DNA of 64,000 nt, from contig CM055102.1 of assembly GCA_029204225.1 (NCBI GenBank), positions 40,799,631-40,863,630 on the forward strand, given 5' to 3'. Of the stretch, positions 46,101 through 61,476 are shown in pieces; the stretch's first letter is position 1, and each line of letters opens with the position of its first letter. Source of the DNA: Diphasiastrum complanatum. Taxonomy: Eukaryota > Streptophyta > Lycopodiopsida > Lycopodiales > Lycopodiaceae. The notes under the pieces are model-generated. The model was not told where the DNA came from. It did no database searches and saw only the letters and a list, made by a program, of their open reading frames with translations. The position numbers and the translations under genes are program-made.

Positions 46101-46689
46101 ATAATATCTAATCTATGGCTAGTTTTCGAAGGAAAATATTTTTTATCCAAGTTTTCAAACTTTTCTAGACATTTAGAGGAGTGAATACAATGAGGTCATT
46201 AAGAATGGTACAAGGTTTGAGAAAAGTATGATCTTTAATGTAGTTGTAAATGTAAAGAGTAAGATGTCCTAACTCATGTTGATCCACCTTATTAGTTGTG
46301 GATAATCTACAAACTATAATGGCATAAACTTTGACGAAAATATGTGGAATGCCTAGCCCACCAATACGCATATGAGCAACACACATATCTCAAGTGTAGA
46401 CCTTGATTGTCACTTCAAAGAAACTCACCAAGACCCTTTCTGAAGGTTTCTATAAAGTGTTTGGACCTATTCAAAATAAAAGCAAACTAGTTTGAAAAAA
46501 AGAAAAGCAAATTGATTAGCTAAAGTCCTAGGCATTATTGTATTAGCATCGTTAGGCATAGTCATGGGCTTATACTCTTCAACCTAATGAAGTGTATGGC
46601 ATTTGGGGACTAATTTGACCATTCAATGGTTTTAAATTGGTGAAAAAAGTCTCGAGGTCAAGGCATCATCAATTGGATTCATAAGTTCA
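46101..46689. other. No gene seen
   Basis: Non-coding sequence between the LINE and an LTR-like block; may include the LINE 3' UTR. Confidence 0.3.
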
Positions 46690-47340
46690 ATTCTGAACCC
46701 ATTCTAGAAGGTATAGTTCCCTCTAGTTATTGAATGGGTTCCCACTCCTTTTTAAATATGAAAAGTTAGGGAGGTAGAAATGGGCCAATATGATTTTGAG
46801 GCCAAGACCCTCCTCTCCACTCTAAATAGGGGCAAACTCGAGTTGCTCCTCATGTTCAAATCTTCATTTCAATACAAGCAAATTGGTTCTCTTATGGAAT
46901 GGACTTGTGAATGTCCTTGCTCTCTAACTCTATTCCTCCATCTCTCATGCTTTTGTTGTATTTGCTAATTGTTGGATCTGAATGTTATTGGAATTACTAT
47001 TTCTTATGCTTTTTGCGAGAGAGAAAGAGAGATAGAGAGAAGCAAATATCTATCTCATCGTGGATCGTAGGGTTAATGGATGTAGTGTTAATTGTGTAGT
47101 GTTAATGCGTAGAGTTAACGGATGTTAGTGTTAATTGTGGATCATTTAGGCAAGCTGAATGAGTTGTAGGATGCTTCAGTTTCCCTCACAAATCTTTCAG
47201 ATTGAAGGGCAAAGATTAATTCCCAGCAGATTTGTAGAAACATCAGAAAAACCATAAAAAAAACACCAAAAAATCATCAAAACCCTAAAAATACAGAAAA
47301 AGAATCTTCGTCTATTTCATTGTGCACAGGTGTGATTCAG
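46690..47340 (+). mobile_element. LTR-like block, plus orientation
   Basis: 46740-47120 matches the reverse complement of 49320-49720, in the same order (CCCACTCCTTTTTAAATAT-like, GGGAGGTAGAAATGGGCC-like, TGTCCTTGCT, CCTCCATCTCTC, GAGAGAAAGAGAGA). 47075-47145 has short GTGTTAATTGTG / AGTTAACGGATG repeats. Ends not defined. Confidence 0.45.
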
Positions 47341-47380
47341 ATCTACTTACTACCAGGTCGGCAAAGAATAATACCAAAAA

Positions 47381-48720
47381 TAGAAGGCCAAAGTGACTGT
47401 TCATCTAGTTGTTGGTAGCCTTTTGTGGAATACTGAAGTGGATGATGAACTACCAGATGCTGCATTATTTTATGTTGAAGCAGTACTTGAGTGGGCAGTA
47501 GACATTGTTGAATATCTTGTGCTTGGCCAACCCAATGACTCTTTGACAAAAGTACAAAAGAGACAATTAATTCATAAGGCACAACCTTATCAATTGATTA
47601 TTGGTGGACAATTGTATCGCCGATGGATGGATGATATTTTACGAAGATGTGTTTTGTCGCATGAAGTACCTGAACTTATCATGTTTTCTCACGATGGCAT
47701 GGGCGGAGGACATTTTTCAACAGATATCATTGTTCGCAAACGTTTACAATCAAGATATTGGTGGCCTACACTTCACAAAGATAAAGAAAATTATATTCAG
47801 TCATGCGATGTTTGTCAATGTGCACGTCGTCCTTCTCGACAAAATTATGAACCTTTACATCCAGTTTTATCGCAAGCACCGTTTGAGAAATGGGGCCTCG
47901 ACTATGTTGGTCCTATTCATCTTGCTGACCAAGTGGGTTGAAGCGAAAACAATTTGAGTTGCCGATGCCAAATCAACGGCTAAGTTTCTCTATGAAAACG
48001 TTATTACTAGATTTGGATGTCCTATCGAATTGTTAGTGATCATGGAACACATTTTGGGAGTGAAGCGATAAAGTGTTTGTTGGAAGACTTCTTTGTTATT
48101 CATCAGATTAGTACTACGTATTAACCTAGGGGTAATGGCCAAGCTGAATCTTCCAACAAGATTCTCTGCAACATTATGACAAAAACGGTAGAAGCAAGTC
48201 GTTCTGATTGGGAACATAAGCTTTATGTGGTGTTATGGGCATTCATCACATCTTACAAAGGTAGTACAAATCAACTGCCATTTCAGCTTGTTTATGGACA
48301 AGAAGTAGTTATGCCAATTGAATTTTTAATACCATTGTTATGCATAGCAGTAACGGAATGGTTGGATGATGCGAAATCCTTACAGATGCATCATGAGGCT
48401 TTACAAAACTTTATGAAACCATATTGATGGCAGTTCATGCATTAACAGTAGAGAAAGCCCGTTGCAAGGCATGGCACGATCATCGATTACACAAAAAAAT
48501 TCTAAAGGAAGGAGATCTAGCACTAATGTATAAGACGAAACTGATTAAAGACAAATTGAAGTTCATAGGTGAAGGACCGTGTAGAGTGAAAGAAATATTG
48601 AACTATGGAGCGATCATTTTATAACATTTGGATGGAAGAAAATTCGACACTCCGGTAAATGGCAGCCGACTACACAAATTTTGTCAACCAGATCAGCTAG
48701 TTCAATCAGAATGTTGGTTG
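47381..48720 (+). pseudogene. Gypsy integrase remnant
   Basis: DDELPDAALF (RNase H to integrase linker), then the H2C2 zinc finger HEVPELIMFSHDGMGG and CDVCQCARRPSR (47640-47840), core motif GLDYVGPI with the first catalytic Asp, then in another frame IVSDHGTHFGSEA (second Asp, about 48030) and PRGNGQAESSNKIL (Glu, about 48125), LVYGQEVVMPIE (48290), and KARCKAWHDHRLHKKILKEG with the C-terminal domain GEGPCRVKEILNYGAIIL (48424-48624). DDE residues are all visible but in different frames with stops between. No chromodomain. 47381-47431 resembles the 126 bp leader repeat at 2.37-2.86 kb. Confidence 0.85.
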
Positions 48721-48899
48721 TTATTTTTTCAAGTTTTTGAAAAATGAATGGGAAGTAACCTTTGACCTTCAGAACTTGAGCTTCACCATACTAGGGCAGT
48801 CCTGCCTGCAAGCTAGCAAAGGTTAGATCCAATGGAATCATTTATCAGCTTTGATGATGCTTTTTCCTTTCTTGTCCCCCACATTGCATAAAAGTGAGC

Positions 48900-49780
48900 A
48901 TTTTTTGGGTGTTTTTTTTTTTTTTTTTGAATTCCAAATGGATTTTATCACTAATGCACTATATCTTCTTTTTAATTCATCAATCACAAGTGATTACAAA
49001 CAACGATTCCAATCAAGATCACTCAAGTCATCAAAATCTAACCCTAAAACCACCTAAAATGCATATCTAACCCTACGATTGCAAAACCAAGATGTCTAAA
49101 TGCAAGCTAACATTCATCCAAGCATCACAAACATGCTAACAAACTAAAAAAAATGCCTATTGCTCCTTGGAAATGGCACCAAAATTTAGGGACTTCTTCT
49201 CACCCACCTTCAAACCCTATTTCCAAGCACATGCAAAGCAAACAGGATGTGAACAAGATTCTTCTTCCATGTCACATAGTAATTCGCACACAGTAGTTCG
49301 ATCCCATGAGAGAAAAGCCTAAATTCAAAGTGTTATGCATGATATGATGACAATCTAACCCTAGCCTCCATTAACTCTTATTCTCTATGATCAAACTTAC
49401 TTTTCTCTCTTTCTCTTTTCTCTCACAAACAGAGCAAACAACATTCATATACAACAAATAGCAAATCCAAATAAATGGGAAGCTAATAATAAACATGAGA
49501 GAGATGGAGGAACAATAGAAGCAAGGACATTCAATTGACAAATTGATAGAGACTTTATCTTCTTTAATTGAATGAAAAAAATGAAGCAATGTACCATTAT
49601 CTATAGTGGATTTTGGGCACTGGCCTCAATGGCTATTGGCCAACTTTTACCTCTCTTATTATTTATATTTGAAAAATGGTGGGAAACACCCTTTATTCAC
49701 CAACTTGACTTTTACGCCTCTAGACCATTTACTTTCTACAAATGGCCTAAAAGTCGCTTTTAGTGCTATCTATTAATGAA
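48900..49780 (-). mobile_element. LTR-like block, minus orientation
   Basis: Reverse-complement partner of 46740-47120 (see there). A T-rich run at about 48910-48929 is next to its left side. Another diverged piece of the same sequence (TTATTCACTAACTTGACATT, and GTGGGA before it) lies at about 52466-52510. The block is non-coding. Confidence 0.45.
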
Positions 49781-50720
49781 ATAACAATCCCAATTCCCTC
49801 ACACTTATTCACTATTCTAGATCTATCAAATCTATACATGGTATGATGTCCTGCCATGCTCCAACAATATTGCACATGTATAAGCAAAATCTAGTGCATG
49901 ACTTTGATTTCTCTAGGAATGCAAATCATCCAATACGTGAAAGCTGTATCTTGGAAAACCGTACTAGGAAATCATTTAAGTCTACCCATGTACATACTTT
50001 CAAAGGTTTACTTGATATTGTGCATAGTGACATTTGTGGTATTGTCTAGAATACCACAAATGCCACTATGCACGATCATGGAAAATAGTTTGGTGTCATT
50101 TGGTGAATGATTTCATTACTTTGACAATAGTCTCTATGTATTATGTCCCACCATCTCTCATGAAGGATTATTTGTTCCGCTCAACCATTGGATCTGTCAT
50201 GTAAGTCATGATATGTACCAGGCCCAACATTGCTTACGTAGTCATTGCACTAAGTCAACTCATGCCAAACCATAGAATAACTCATTGGAAGGCACTTTTC
50301 ATAGTGCTAAAATATTTACAAGCCACAAATGACTAGTTCATCTGCATCAACAAACCCAATGCAGAAGATAGTCATGTTTTGCATGGCTACATAGATGCAG
50401 ATTGGGCAAAAAAATGTGGATACAAGAAAATTCACATTAAATTATGTATTTCTACTCAACAATGGTCCAATCTCATGGAATAGTAGACAGTAGACTTCGA
50501 TAGCCTTATCTTCTACAAAAATAAAATATATTGTTGCAATACTTTTAATAGAAGAAGGAATTTGACATAGACAACTACTTTCTAGCATTGGATTATTATT
50601 TTCTAATAATCAAAGTGCTATTGAATTGTCACTAAATCTCAGCTTTATTGCAGAAGTAACATGAAACAAAACTTTCAAGAAATGAAATTTTGGCACATGT
50701 ATATATCATAGAAAAAAAAT
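49781..50720 (+). pseudogene. Copia scraps: integrase start and RNase H
   Basis: 49843-50049: ENRTRKSFKSTHVHTFKGLL then DIVHSDICG, the junction from gag-pre-integrase to integrase. After unmatched sequence, 50290-50700 reads in two frames as KYLQATND, LHGYIDADWA, KFTLNYVFLLNNGPISWN, TSIALSSTKIKYIVAILL, LLFSNNQSAIELS: RNase H with its first Asp (DADWA) present and the Glu of STEAEY changed. The integrase core and RT are missing. Confidence 0.75.
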
Positions 50721-52925
50721 AGTCTTCCTAAATTTCAACTTTTATATTTCAACCCAAGGATGATGCCAAACTATATTTAGCCTTATGATTTAATATGCGG
50801 CTTTTAGTTTAGCATAGATTTTAGAAAAAAAAAATTATGAATTCAAATAATTTTGAGTAAATTCGAATGGCATCACAAGGGATATGATACTAAGTTAATT
50901 CAAAAAGGTCATAATTCTAGTTTGTTAAGGAGAAAAACAAGCCTTATTGACTTTTATTATTGTAAATAATCATATGGTAAGAGTCAAACATATGCGTATC
51001 ATGTAGTTTTGCTCCAATAAAAATGTATATATTGGATGCGAAGGGAAGAAGGATAGCTTAAAACCTTGTCAATGGTTGAAGGAGCTTGACCGCTTAATTC
51101 TCTTTGATTTGAAAGAGAGATATACTTATAGCATATATTGATGATCAAGTACATTCTTCTAACAAAGTTTTAATATGATAATCTGATGATGATGAAATTG
51201 GTGAAATCATCTTTTTTGAGAAATAGAACACTATATGTAACTTTAAGGATTTTGACCAATATGGTTTGGAATATGAAGACTCTGCAAACTTACACTCATG
51301 CCATGGTTCGCTCATCTTATTTTCCCAAGCAAGACCTCATAGGCTCATATTTTATGCATAGTTCTCCATTGTTACAACATGATATCTATATAAAACTCTG
51401 TTGAAAACCTATGTAAGGATTCAAAACAAGGAAAAATCATTCTTGTTGGATATAAAATTCAATTTAAGTATGTAACACATGCAAAGCTAATAGAAGATGT
51501 GCATTCTTCATTGTTTTTTATAAGCAAGTGGCAAGTTGCAAAAAGTATGATTAATATCAAATACAAGCCTTATTTCTAATAAGAACCTTGATGTGCAATT
51601 AGAGTTGTCTTTATGATTCACAAACATGATAATTTACTTTGTGAAAAAGGAGAAAATGTTTCATAAAAGTTTTTGTAGGTAGCATTTGCAATCATTTCCA
51701 TACATAAATATGCTCTCAACCATTGTAGTTTAACTTTCCTAGAAAACTAATATCCCAATACTTTGTTTTTTGTGCCTCTGACTATTGAGTTCACATGTCA
51801 ATCAAGTGAAAATAGACAAAACCTTGAGTTTTTTTGCACGGCGTCTTCATAACACATCATACATATGATCTTAATACATTGTTGTATTTGTACACAGAGC
51901 CTCAAACACATGTAGAACATCAAAAGTGATGCTAGAAATTATGAACTACAATCTAAATAAGATAATGCCTAGCATGCAAAGTTGCAATTTTGGATTTAGT
52001 AGTGGCATATTTGATTGTGAACCATGTCTAAAAATGATGCTCAAATGTACCTTATCCCAAGAAAAAAAGAGGAAAGGTTATGGAATCTTGTATGCCAAGA
52101 GATTAACACTAGAAATGGCAATGTATGTAGTGTTGTAGATATGTATTTAACATTATGAAGCCATTCTTTTATGAATGAAGATGATTCATGACAACAATGA
52201 AAAAGTATTGATGGCATTAGTGCTTTTATTGCACCTAAAGTTGAGTTTTATTTATAACTTGAATACAAAATGTACTTGACTGGCTACATAGAATATTGGG
52301 CGATATTACATAAATTACATGGTATGGAAATCTTGGTATAGTTCTTTTTTTATATGTTAAAACTTAGACTGAACAAGATTATTTTGAAACTTATGCTATG
52401 ATTTGCAAAGAGCAAATTCAATAATTGGAGGGAACCAATTTGAATTTGAATTTGAACCAATTTTGGTGGGAGACCCGACCTTATTCACTAACTTGACATT
52501 TAGGCCCTGTGACAGGAAGAAAATTTTGGAAATCCAAAAAAATATCCCCCAAGGACTCGATATATCCCCTCGGGCAATGTAGAGGCCATTGGAGGACATG
52601 ACATTAGCAGAACAAATGTCGTTGAATACGATGATTATGATATGGTAAATAGATATCATATTGGTAATGATACTGTTCAGTTTTCTTAATTCAAACACTG
52701 TGTTGAAGTTTGAGTTTGCATTGCTATGTATCATTCTAAATTTATTTTCTTGACTTCTTTACAAGATGCTATTGAAATAGATGCCTTTGGTATGAGACAC
52801 GGAGGCATCCGAGGTGTATCACCCGGGAGAAAGGATGTGCTCTATCTCATTATTTGAAAAACTTTCAAAATAATCAAATTTGAATATATCATTCATCTTT
52901 TAATCCATATGCTATCACCGTCGTT
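50721..52925. other. AT-rich sequence with no recognised gene
   Basis: Only short open frames without motifs (for example 51186-51404, 51926-52138). 52440-52510 holds a fragment of the LTR-like sequence at 48.9-49.8 kb. Confidence 0.35.
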
Positions 52926-53243
52926 GTGGCCATCAAGTCATTATCTGTTTGTTTAGGAGGCCATACGTACGCCAGAGGAACATATAAAATAATTTTTGTG
53001 AAAAGGGGTTTGGCCATTAAAATATTGGGTTATACTCTCAATGAGACTACAAAAAGATCATCTGCAATGGCCCTTTATTCGGGTTACATTGATATGAGCC
53101 AAAGGAAAAATTCAGAATTTTTGGATCCATATGAAAGGAGATTATTCCTTCATGACAATACCATCCGTATGAATCTTGAGTATAATGCTACTCCGAATCA
53201 ACTTCTCAAAGTTAAATTACTACCCGAAATGGTTACAAACTAG
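52926..53243 (+). other. Unassigned 105-codon open frame
   Basis: The frame reads SVCLGGHTYARGTYKIIFVK, SSAMALYSGYIDMSQRK, and ERRLFLHDNTIRMNLEYNAT. It starts at a non-ATG codon (GTG), has no recognised domain and is bounded by non-coding sequence. It may be an exon or transposon fragment, or chance. Confidence 0.25.
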
Positions 53244-56180
<2,937 letters not shown>

Positions 56181-56329
56181 GAACAATTTACAAATGCAAA
56201 GACCTAGGTATGATGATCAAGGTGATAGAAGAGCCATGATATGCAAAAGCAAGAAGAATAATTTACAAAATACAAAGATCTAGGTACGATGATCAAGGTG
56301 ATAGAAGAGCCCTGATATGCAAAAGCAAG
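56181..56329 (+). repeat. Tandem duplication of a ~74 bp unit
   Basis: Copies at 56181-56253 and 56255-56329 share AATTTACAAA, CTAGGTAYGATGATCAAGG and TGATAGAAGAGCC and differ at only a few sites, so the event is fairly recent relative to other repeats here. Confidence 0.9.
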
Positions 56330-56477
56330 CACACAAGCTCGTAAAAATAAATGTACAGTGTTGAAGTTTTTTGTATTAATAAAAATGAGCTCCAAACATT
56401 GGGTTTTTTTTTTACAAACTATGTTCCATTCCACTATGGTCTTTAGATTTGACTACTTTTTCTTGTGGTTGTGATGA

Positions 56478-58410
56478 CTACCTCTGTTTCTTTGGTCTGT
56501 GCTCCATTGGCTTGATCTCTTCTTTAATAGTAGATATCTCATTATAAAATATAACACCCTTGTGATCCATAATAGCGACATCAAGAGAAAGGGCTCTTAA
56601 TTTTGACTTTGCTTCTAAATCAGCCTTATCATTTCTAGGACCACATATTACCGCCTTTGAGAAGATGAGCCTGATTAAATCTTGCTTGAACTTATGCACA
56701 TCATTACATGGGTACACACCAAGCGAGAACTGCAAATAGACACAAAATTAGGTTGAGAAATACAGCCGCATTCATAATGAAAAATACATAAAGTAAAAAA
56801 CAAGAAAGATCATGATGCTTACTTGCTCGATATCAACTGTGTTTTGTTGAAAATTATACCACTCAAAAAATCTCTTTGAATATAGAGCGTAAACCGCCCG
56901 AAACTAAATGCATTTTGTTGTTGGGGAGTATGTACATGAAAAACAAATATAAGGTCTATCCAAATAGAATTTTGAATACATTTTCATATAAGGTCTATTT
57001 AAATAAAATTTTGAATACATTCATACTAATGATGATACCTTGATTGATATTATTCTTGGTCTGGCCACAGATGTGACTAAAATTGGCAATATTTCAAGAA
57101 TCATAAAAAGTTGTTTATCAAAAAATTTGTGACTATTTTCACAAGAATTCATTTTTAAGCATACAAGTTTCACCACCCCACCCACAATAGTGGCCATGGA
57201 GATTATATTTAAACTCCAATGTAGCCTGCAAAATAAATATTTTTTTATTGATCACTTTTTTGACATCTTACCAAAGTAAAGCTAGCAGTATAGCAAATAA
57301 GGCTCAATATTATACTTACTTGAATGCATAAGGAACCACAAATAGTTTCACAGTTGGACTGCATTGTACAATTCTCTTCAAAAGATTCAATGCTTCATCG
57401 TTGTGCATGAGATTTTGTTCCACCAAAAGACCAGTGATGATGAAAACTTCTTTTCTTGAATCTTGATTGATGGCATATCGCAGTAACACCATCCCATCAT
57501 CAATTATGACATCTGTTACATAGTCTCTTTTCTTCTTAAGATCGTTACAATCAAAATCATGAAATCGTTAGTATATAATCAATCTCTGGAGTAGTTAGAG
57601 AAAAGTAACCATTGAGTTCATCAATTTTCTTACTAATAATCTTTTTCATATTCATTATAGTAATCAGGTTCAAAAAATTCTTGAGTAGGATCATAAGGAG
57701 TACATACTAGAATATTACAGTATTCTCAAGCATTTTGTAATACATCATGATCAGAAATGATTGAAAATACAATATCGACAGCCATATTTAAAACCTTTTC
57801 TAAAATGCGGTCCTCCGCATCGGTACTTGACCAGCTATCAGATTCAAGAATTTCATTTATATTTTTATTTTCTTTCTTTGGCCTTTTACTACGTATGCCC
57901 TTCCTTGTGAATGTCTCGGGGTGTTGAGATTACTTTGGTCTCACTTGCTTGCGAGTCATCTGTGTGAAAATGTTTGTTCTATCCATTGGATGTGTCGAGT
58001 CGTAGAGGCCTCACCCTTGTGAAGACCAAAATATCTATCTCTCAATCTAGATAGATTTAAAAATCTTTAGGCATAATGGTGACATGCCTTGCATGGATGG
58101 CAAGCAAAAATGAATCCTCAAGAAATTGAGCTTGAAAATCTTCGTAAGCTTCTTGAAGGACCATTATAGCTGAATTGTAAAACGATTGTACTTGCCCAGA
58201 TTTTATCTGGTGATTTCACGTACCAAACGATAGAATGGAGCCTTTGGAATCATAAGCTCCATCGACCTTTGATACTTTTTTATCTCTCATCCAATGGCTT
58301 CTTCTCATCAATGTTCTCCTGCCAGTATCAGGTGGCCTGAGACTCAAAACTTCACCTTGAACTGGATTGGGAAGTTGATTAGTCTTGGACGTTTGCTTCG
58401 CTCTAGCCAT
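56478..58410 (-). pseudogene. CENH3-like histone fold joined to a Ulp1-like domain, copy 2
   Basis: Exon 1 (58410 to about 57645): N-tail MARAKQTSKTNQLP, as in histone H3, then the H3 core in shifting frames: IKKYQRSMELMIPKAPFYRL, SAIMVLQEAYEDFQAQFLED, SFLLAIHARHVTIMPKDF followed by TAA (58059-58057), then an extension (RLRDRYFGLHKGE, DAEDRILEKVLNMAVDIV, EPDYYNEYEKDY) homologous to copy 1. A branch-site-like TACTAAC precedes exon 2. Exons 2-5 (about 57534-57320, 57225-57039, 56903-56823, 56729-56478) are open, in phase, with consensus splice sites, and end TAG: about 244 residues. They show FVVPYAFKLHWSLNII, FQQNTVDIEQ and FSLGVYPCNDVHKFK, reminiscent of the His-Trp, Gln and nucleophile regions of C48/Ulp1 SUMO proteases, but the catalytic Cys position reads Ile. 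At least three frameshifts damage exon 1 only. Confidence 0.65.
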
Positions 58411-59745
58411 GACAAGAATCTAACAGTGGCTTCTCAACAATTCAAAAAATGCTGATGAAGCTAAAAAATCGAAAATGTATGAAATGAATATTGGACTTAT
58501 GCGCAACTAGTAAAATAGATACCTTATGGGCACCTAGAGGTTTGCATTAATCAGATATGCAAAAACTAAACAAAGAAAGTATCCAGATTGGGATTCAATG
58601 AAATTTATATAGATTTTATCCCACAAGTGTGAAGTCAAATTTGAAATACACGTGTTGAATATTTATTCGTTGAAATAAATGCATGGAATAGTGGCATGAT
58701 ATTATTCCTTGAATTCGGACACGTCAGCGACCGTCATCATTAGGATTTTGACACGTGTCAGGAACTGACTGACAACTATCATACTAATAAGCACATGCCA
58801 CGTGTTTGAATATTGGATTTGTGCGCATGTTTTTATTTCATGCGTCTCACTAGGCCACAATAATGTGCACTAAACCGATATTCTAATGTAATTATGTAGA
58901 CCATAGTATATTATGAAAATGATTAAAATTAGAATAAATATTGTTCAAAAAAATCATTATAAATATGAGAAACCTTTCTCATTTTCAAAACTCTAGTTTT
59001 TCTTTTTATGTTCAAGAACTTTTCTGCATTAGTCGCTTTTTGTGAATTAGTTGTTTTTTTACCAGTTTCAGACCACCTACGACTATTCCATACTATCATG
59101 GAGAATGCTAGGATTGAGGTTTCAGAGAAAAGTTAGTCTCAAGGGCAGTAAGACAGTTGAGACTAAGGGAATAGACAATCTCCATTATGTGCTCCTAGGA
59201 GTAGCAACCTTTAAAAGAAAGATTTTGGTAGTTTTTTTTTTTCAATATGCTTTAAAGTCTTATAGTTAATGGTAATAATCTTGGATAACCAAAGTGATTC
59301 AAGAGGGAAAATGGAGTTGCCATCTAGTCTATTTAGGAAGCTTATGCATGGAGAGGACTCTAAAGATAGCATCAAAGAGAGGAGGAATAAATTTCAAAAA
59401 AAGATAAGAAATGTAAGTGAAGTCAAGAAGTGAGGATGGTAAAGACTAGGAGAAGAAGAGACCAGAGGAAGAACTAAGTCCATACTAGAGTGGATAAGCA
59501 TCCATGGCTAAACTTAGATTGGATACGTCTGAAGAGGAGAGTAAGAGAAAAAATTGAAAGGTTGAGGAGTCATTTTGGTTATTTTGTCCTTAAGTGTAAT
59601 AGTTTTTTTTTCACACTTTATTATTACATATTACTACTTTTTATTTGTATCCTTGACATTTTTTTATTCTAAAGACTTCATCAATATTTGTGGGCTTCTC
59701 TTTTGATAATTAGTAATTTTGTTCAATATGATTTCATGTTGAATT
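58411..59745. other. Upstream region of the histone-like locus
   Basis: Two motifs, TATTGGACTTATGCGCAAC (58491) and TATTGGATTTGTGCGCATG (58813), resemble the reverse form of the CACAAGTGCGATA motif upstream of copy 1. 59051-59672 has short open frames without recognised domains and ends in the insertion site of the copia element. Confidence 0.4.
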
Positions 59746-60184
59746 TGTGAAAAATTGCCAAAAATTGGTAAATCTAGCTTGATCAAAAACCATGTAGAAT
59801 AAATGAAAATTATGTACATAAGTGGGTCCCACACATGTGATATTCCAAGCTCTTTTAGTGAATATAGATTATTTTTGGAGCTCATTGACAATCTCGAGCT
59901 AGTCCACATTGTACATTGAGTTTATGTGATCCAAATGCAACCAAATCAATTTGTACTTGTTTCTTAGCTTGCAGGCCATACTACAGCCTATATTACACAT
60001 GTGCCAAGTCAAATTTAGTGATTGATCAATGCTATTGATTGTTCTTGCTTGTTGATTGTCAAATTGCCAATCTAGATCAACTTTTTTGTGTCCAGTTTTT
60101 AGATAGTTTGTAAAGCAAACATTCAATCACTCTAGTGGATCTTTTGTAGATCCATTTATGGTCCTAAAGTACAGTACTTTCACA
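59746..60184 (+). mobile_element. 5' LTR of the short copia element
   Basis: Begins TGTGAAAAATTGCC and ends ACTTTCACA before the PBS. It matches the 3' LTR at 63020-63716 over its full length except that about 258 bp in the middle are missing here. Flanks GAATT (left) and TAATT (right of the 3' LTR) look like a target duplication with one change. Confidence 0.85.
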
Positions 60185-60197
60185 TGGTATCAGAGCC
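60185..60197 (+). promoter_or_regulatory. Primer binding site, initiator-Met tRNA
   Basis: TGGTATCAGAGCC directly follows the 5' LTR, identical to the site at 22931. Confidence 0.95.
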
Positions 60198-60860
60198 AAG
60201 TACAAGAGCATAAGACATTGATCTAATGCAAATCCATTTTTAGCAAGTATTGGTGCTAAAAACTAGTATTGAGAGAGCGAGCTACAATCTACATTTTGGT
60301 GAGGGGATTTGATTCCAGACTTGGTAGGGATCCAAATCCATATTGTCCACATGTGTGGGCATCTCTAAACCTACATTTAATGCACTTCCCTTTTTTTTAT
60401 CACTAAAAATCCAATTTATGAGTTCTTGATGTGATTTTTGGTACTAATCTAGGAAAAGCTACCAAGATTGAGTGCCATTGATTAGATTTGACACAGGATC
60501 ATGAGATCTAATTAATCTAGGTTGAAATCAGGTCCTCTAAACTTGTTTTACAGGTCTTGAAAGTACATCAAGAAGAGTGAGGGAGATTGAGTCATTTTTT
60601 TTGTCCAAAAATAGCCAAGATTGGTAAGATTTGATTGTAAGTAGATTTCACTTCATCTAATCTTCATTCCATCTTTGTGAGAAAGTGCTAGAATTGGGAT
60701 TATAAGTCCATTTGTTGGATAAGAAATATAATTTGAGTGAAACACGACAAGAGAGACCTTTGTGAGTTTCTAGAGTCAATCAAATCCACTTCTTGTTTGT
60801 AGAAATCACGAGTAAGATGGATCTATTGGAGCATACCTTCTAGAAGCTAGTGAGAGATTG

Positions 60861-61476
60861 AATTCTACAAATTATGCTATTTGGAAGGATAGGATGGGGT
60901 CACTAATTGTGCTCCAAGACCTTTATGAGTTCTTAATTGAAGATGAAGATGAACTTCTAGGTGCACAAAAGTTGATTAGATACAAGAAGAGATCTCTAGC
61001 ACTTCATTGTGTGAAGATGAATGTAAGTAATGATCTTTTGAGAGAAGTATCATCTTGTACTAGTGTTAATGAGGCTTGGGATCTTTGAAATCAATCTATG
61101 AATCAAGCCTATAAAAAGGGAGTTGGCTTCCATTGGAGAGAATATTTATGATGAAGAGCTTGTACAAATCATCCTTAATGGTCTAGGAGATGATTTCACA
61201 AATTTGGTCCAAAGTTTTGCCATCCAAGACGCTTTGCCAACTATAGAAAAACTTCATAGTGTATTAGTGGCTGAAGAGTGTAGGGAACGAGTTCATTGTC
61301 TTTGTAGGATGGAGATGAGAAATCCAGTTTCTCATTGAAGGGAAAAAATAAGACCAATGAAAAGAAGAAACATCCAAAGGAGGCCAAAGAAGAGGATGAA
61401 GCATCAAGTTCAAAGGGCAAGAAGGACAAGTCAAAGTAAAAATGCTTCTTTTGTGGAAAGATGGGAGGCTAAGAGC
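60861..61476 (+). pseudogene. gag of the short copia element
   Basis: RLNSTNYAIWKDRMGSLIVL opens the UBN2-type gag, followed by EVSSCTSVNEAWDL and a TGA. After a deletion and frame change, LASIGENIYDEELVQIILNG, LVQSFAIQDALPTIEKLHSV and AEECRE continue the capsid region (61118-61290). A basic Lys-rich stretch precedes a partial zinc knuckle KCFFCGKMGG (61438-61467) that lacks its His and last Cys. gag packages the element RNA; stops and the knuckle loss make this copy defective. Confidence 0.8.
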
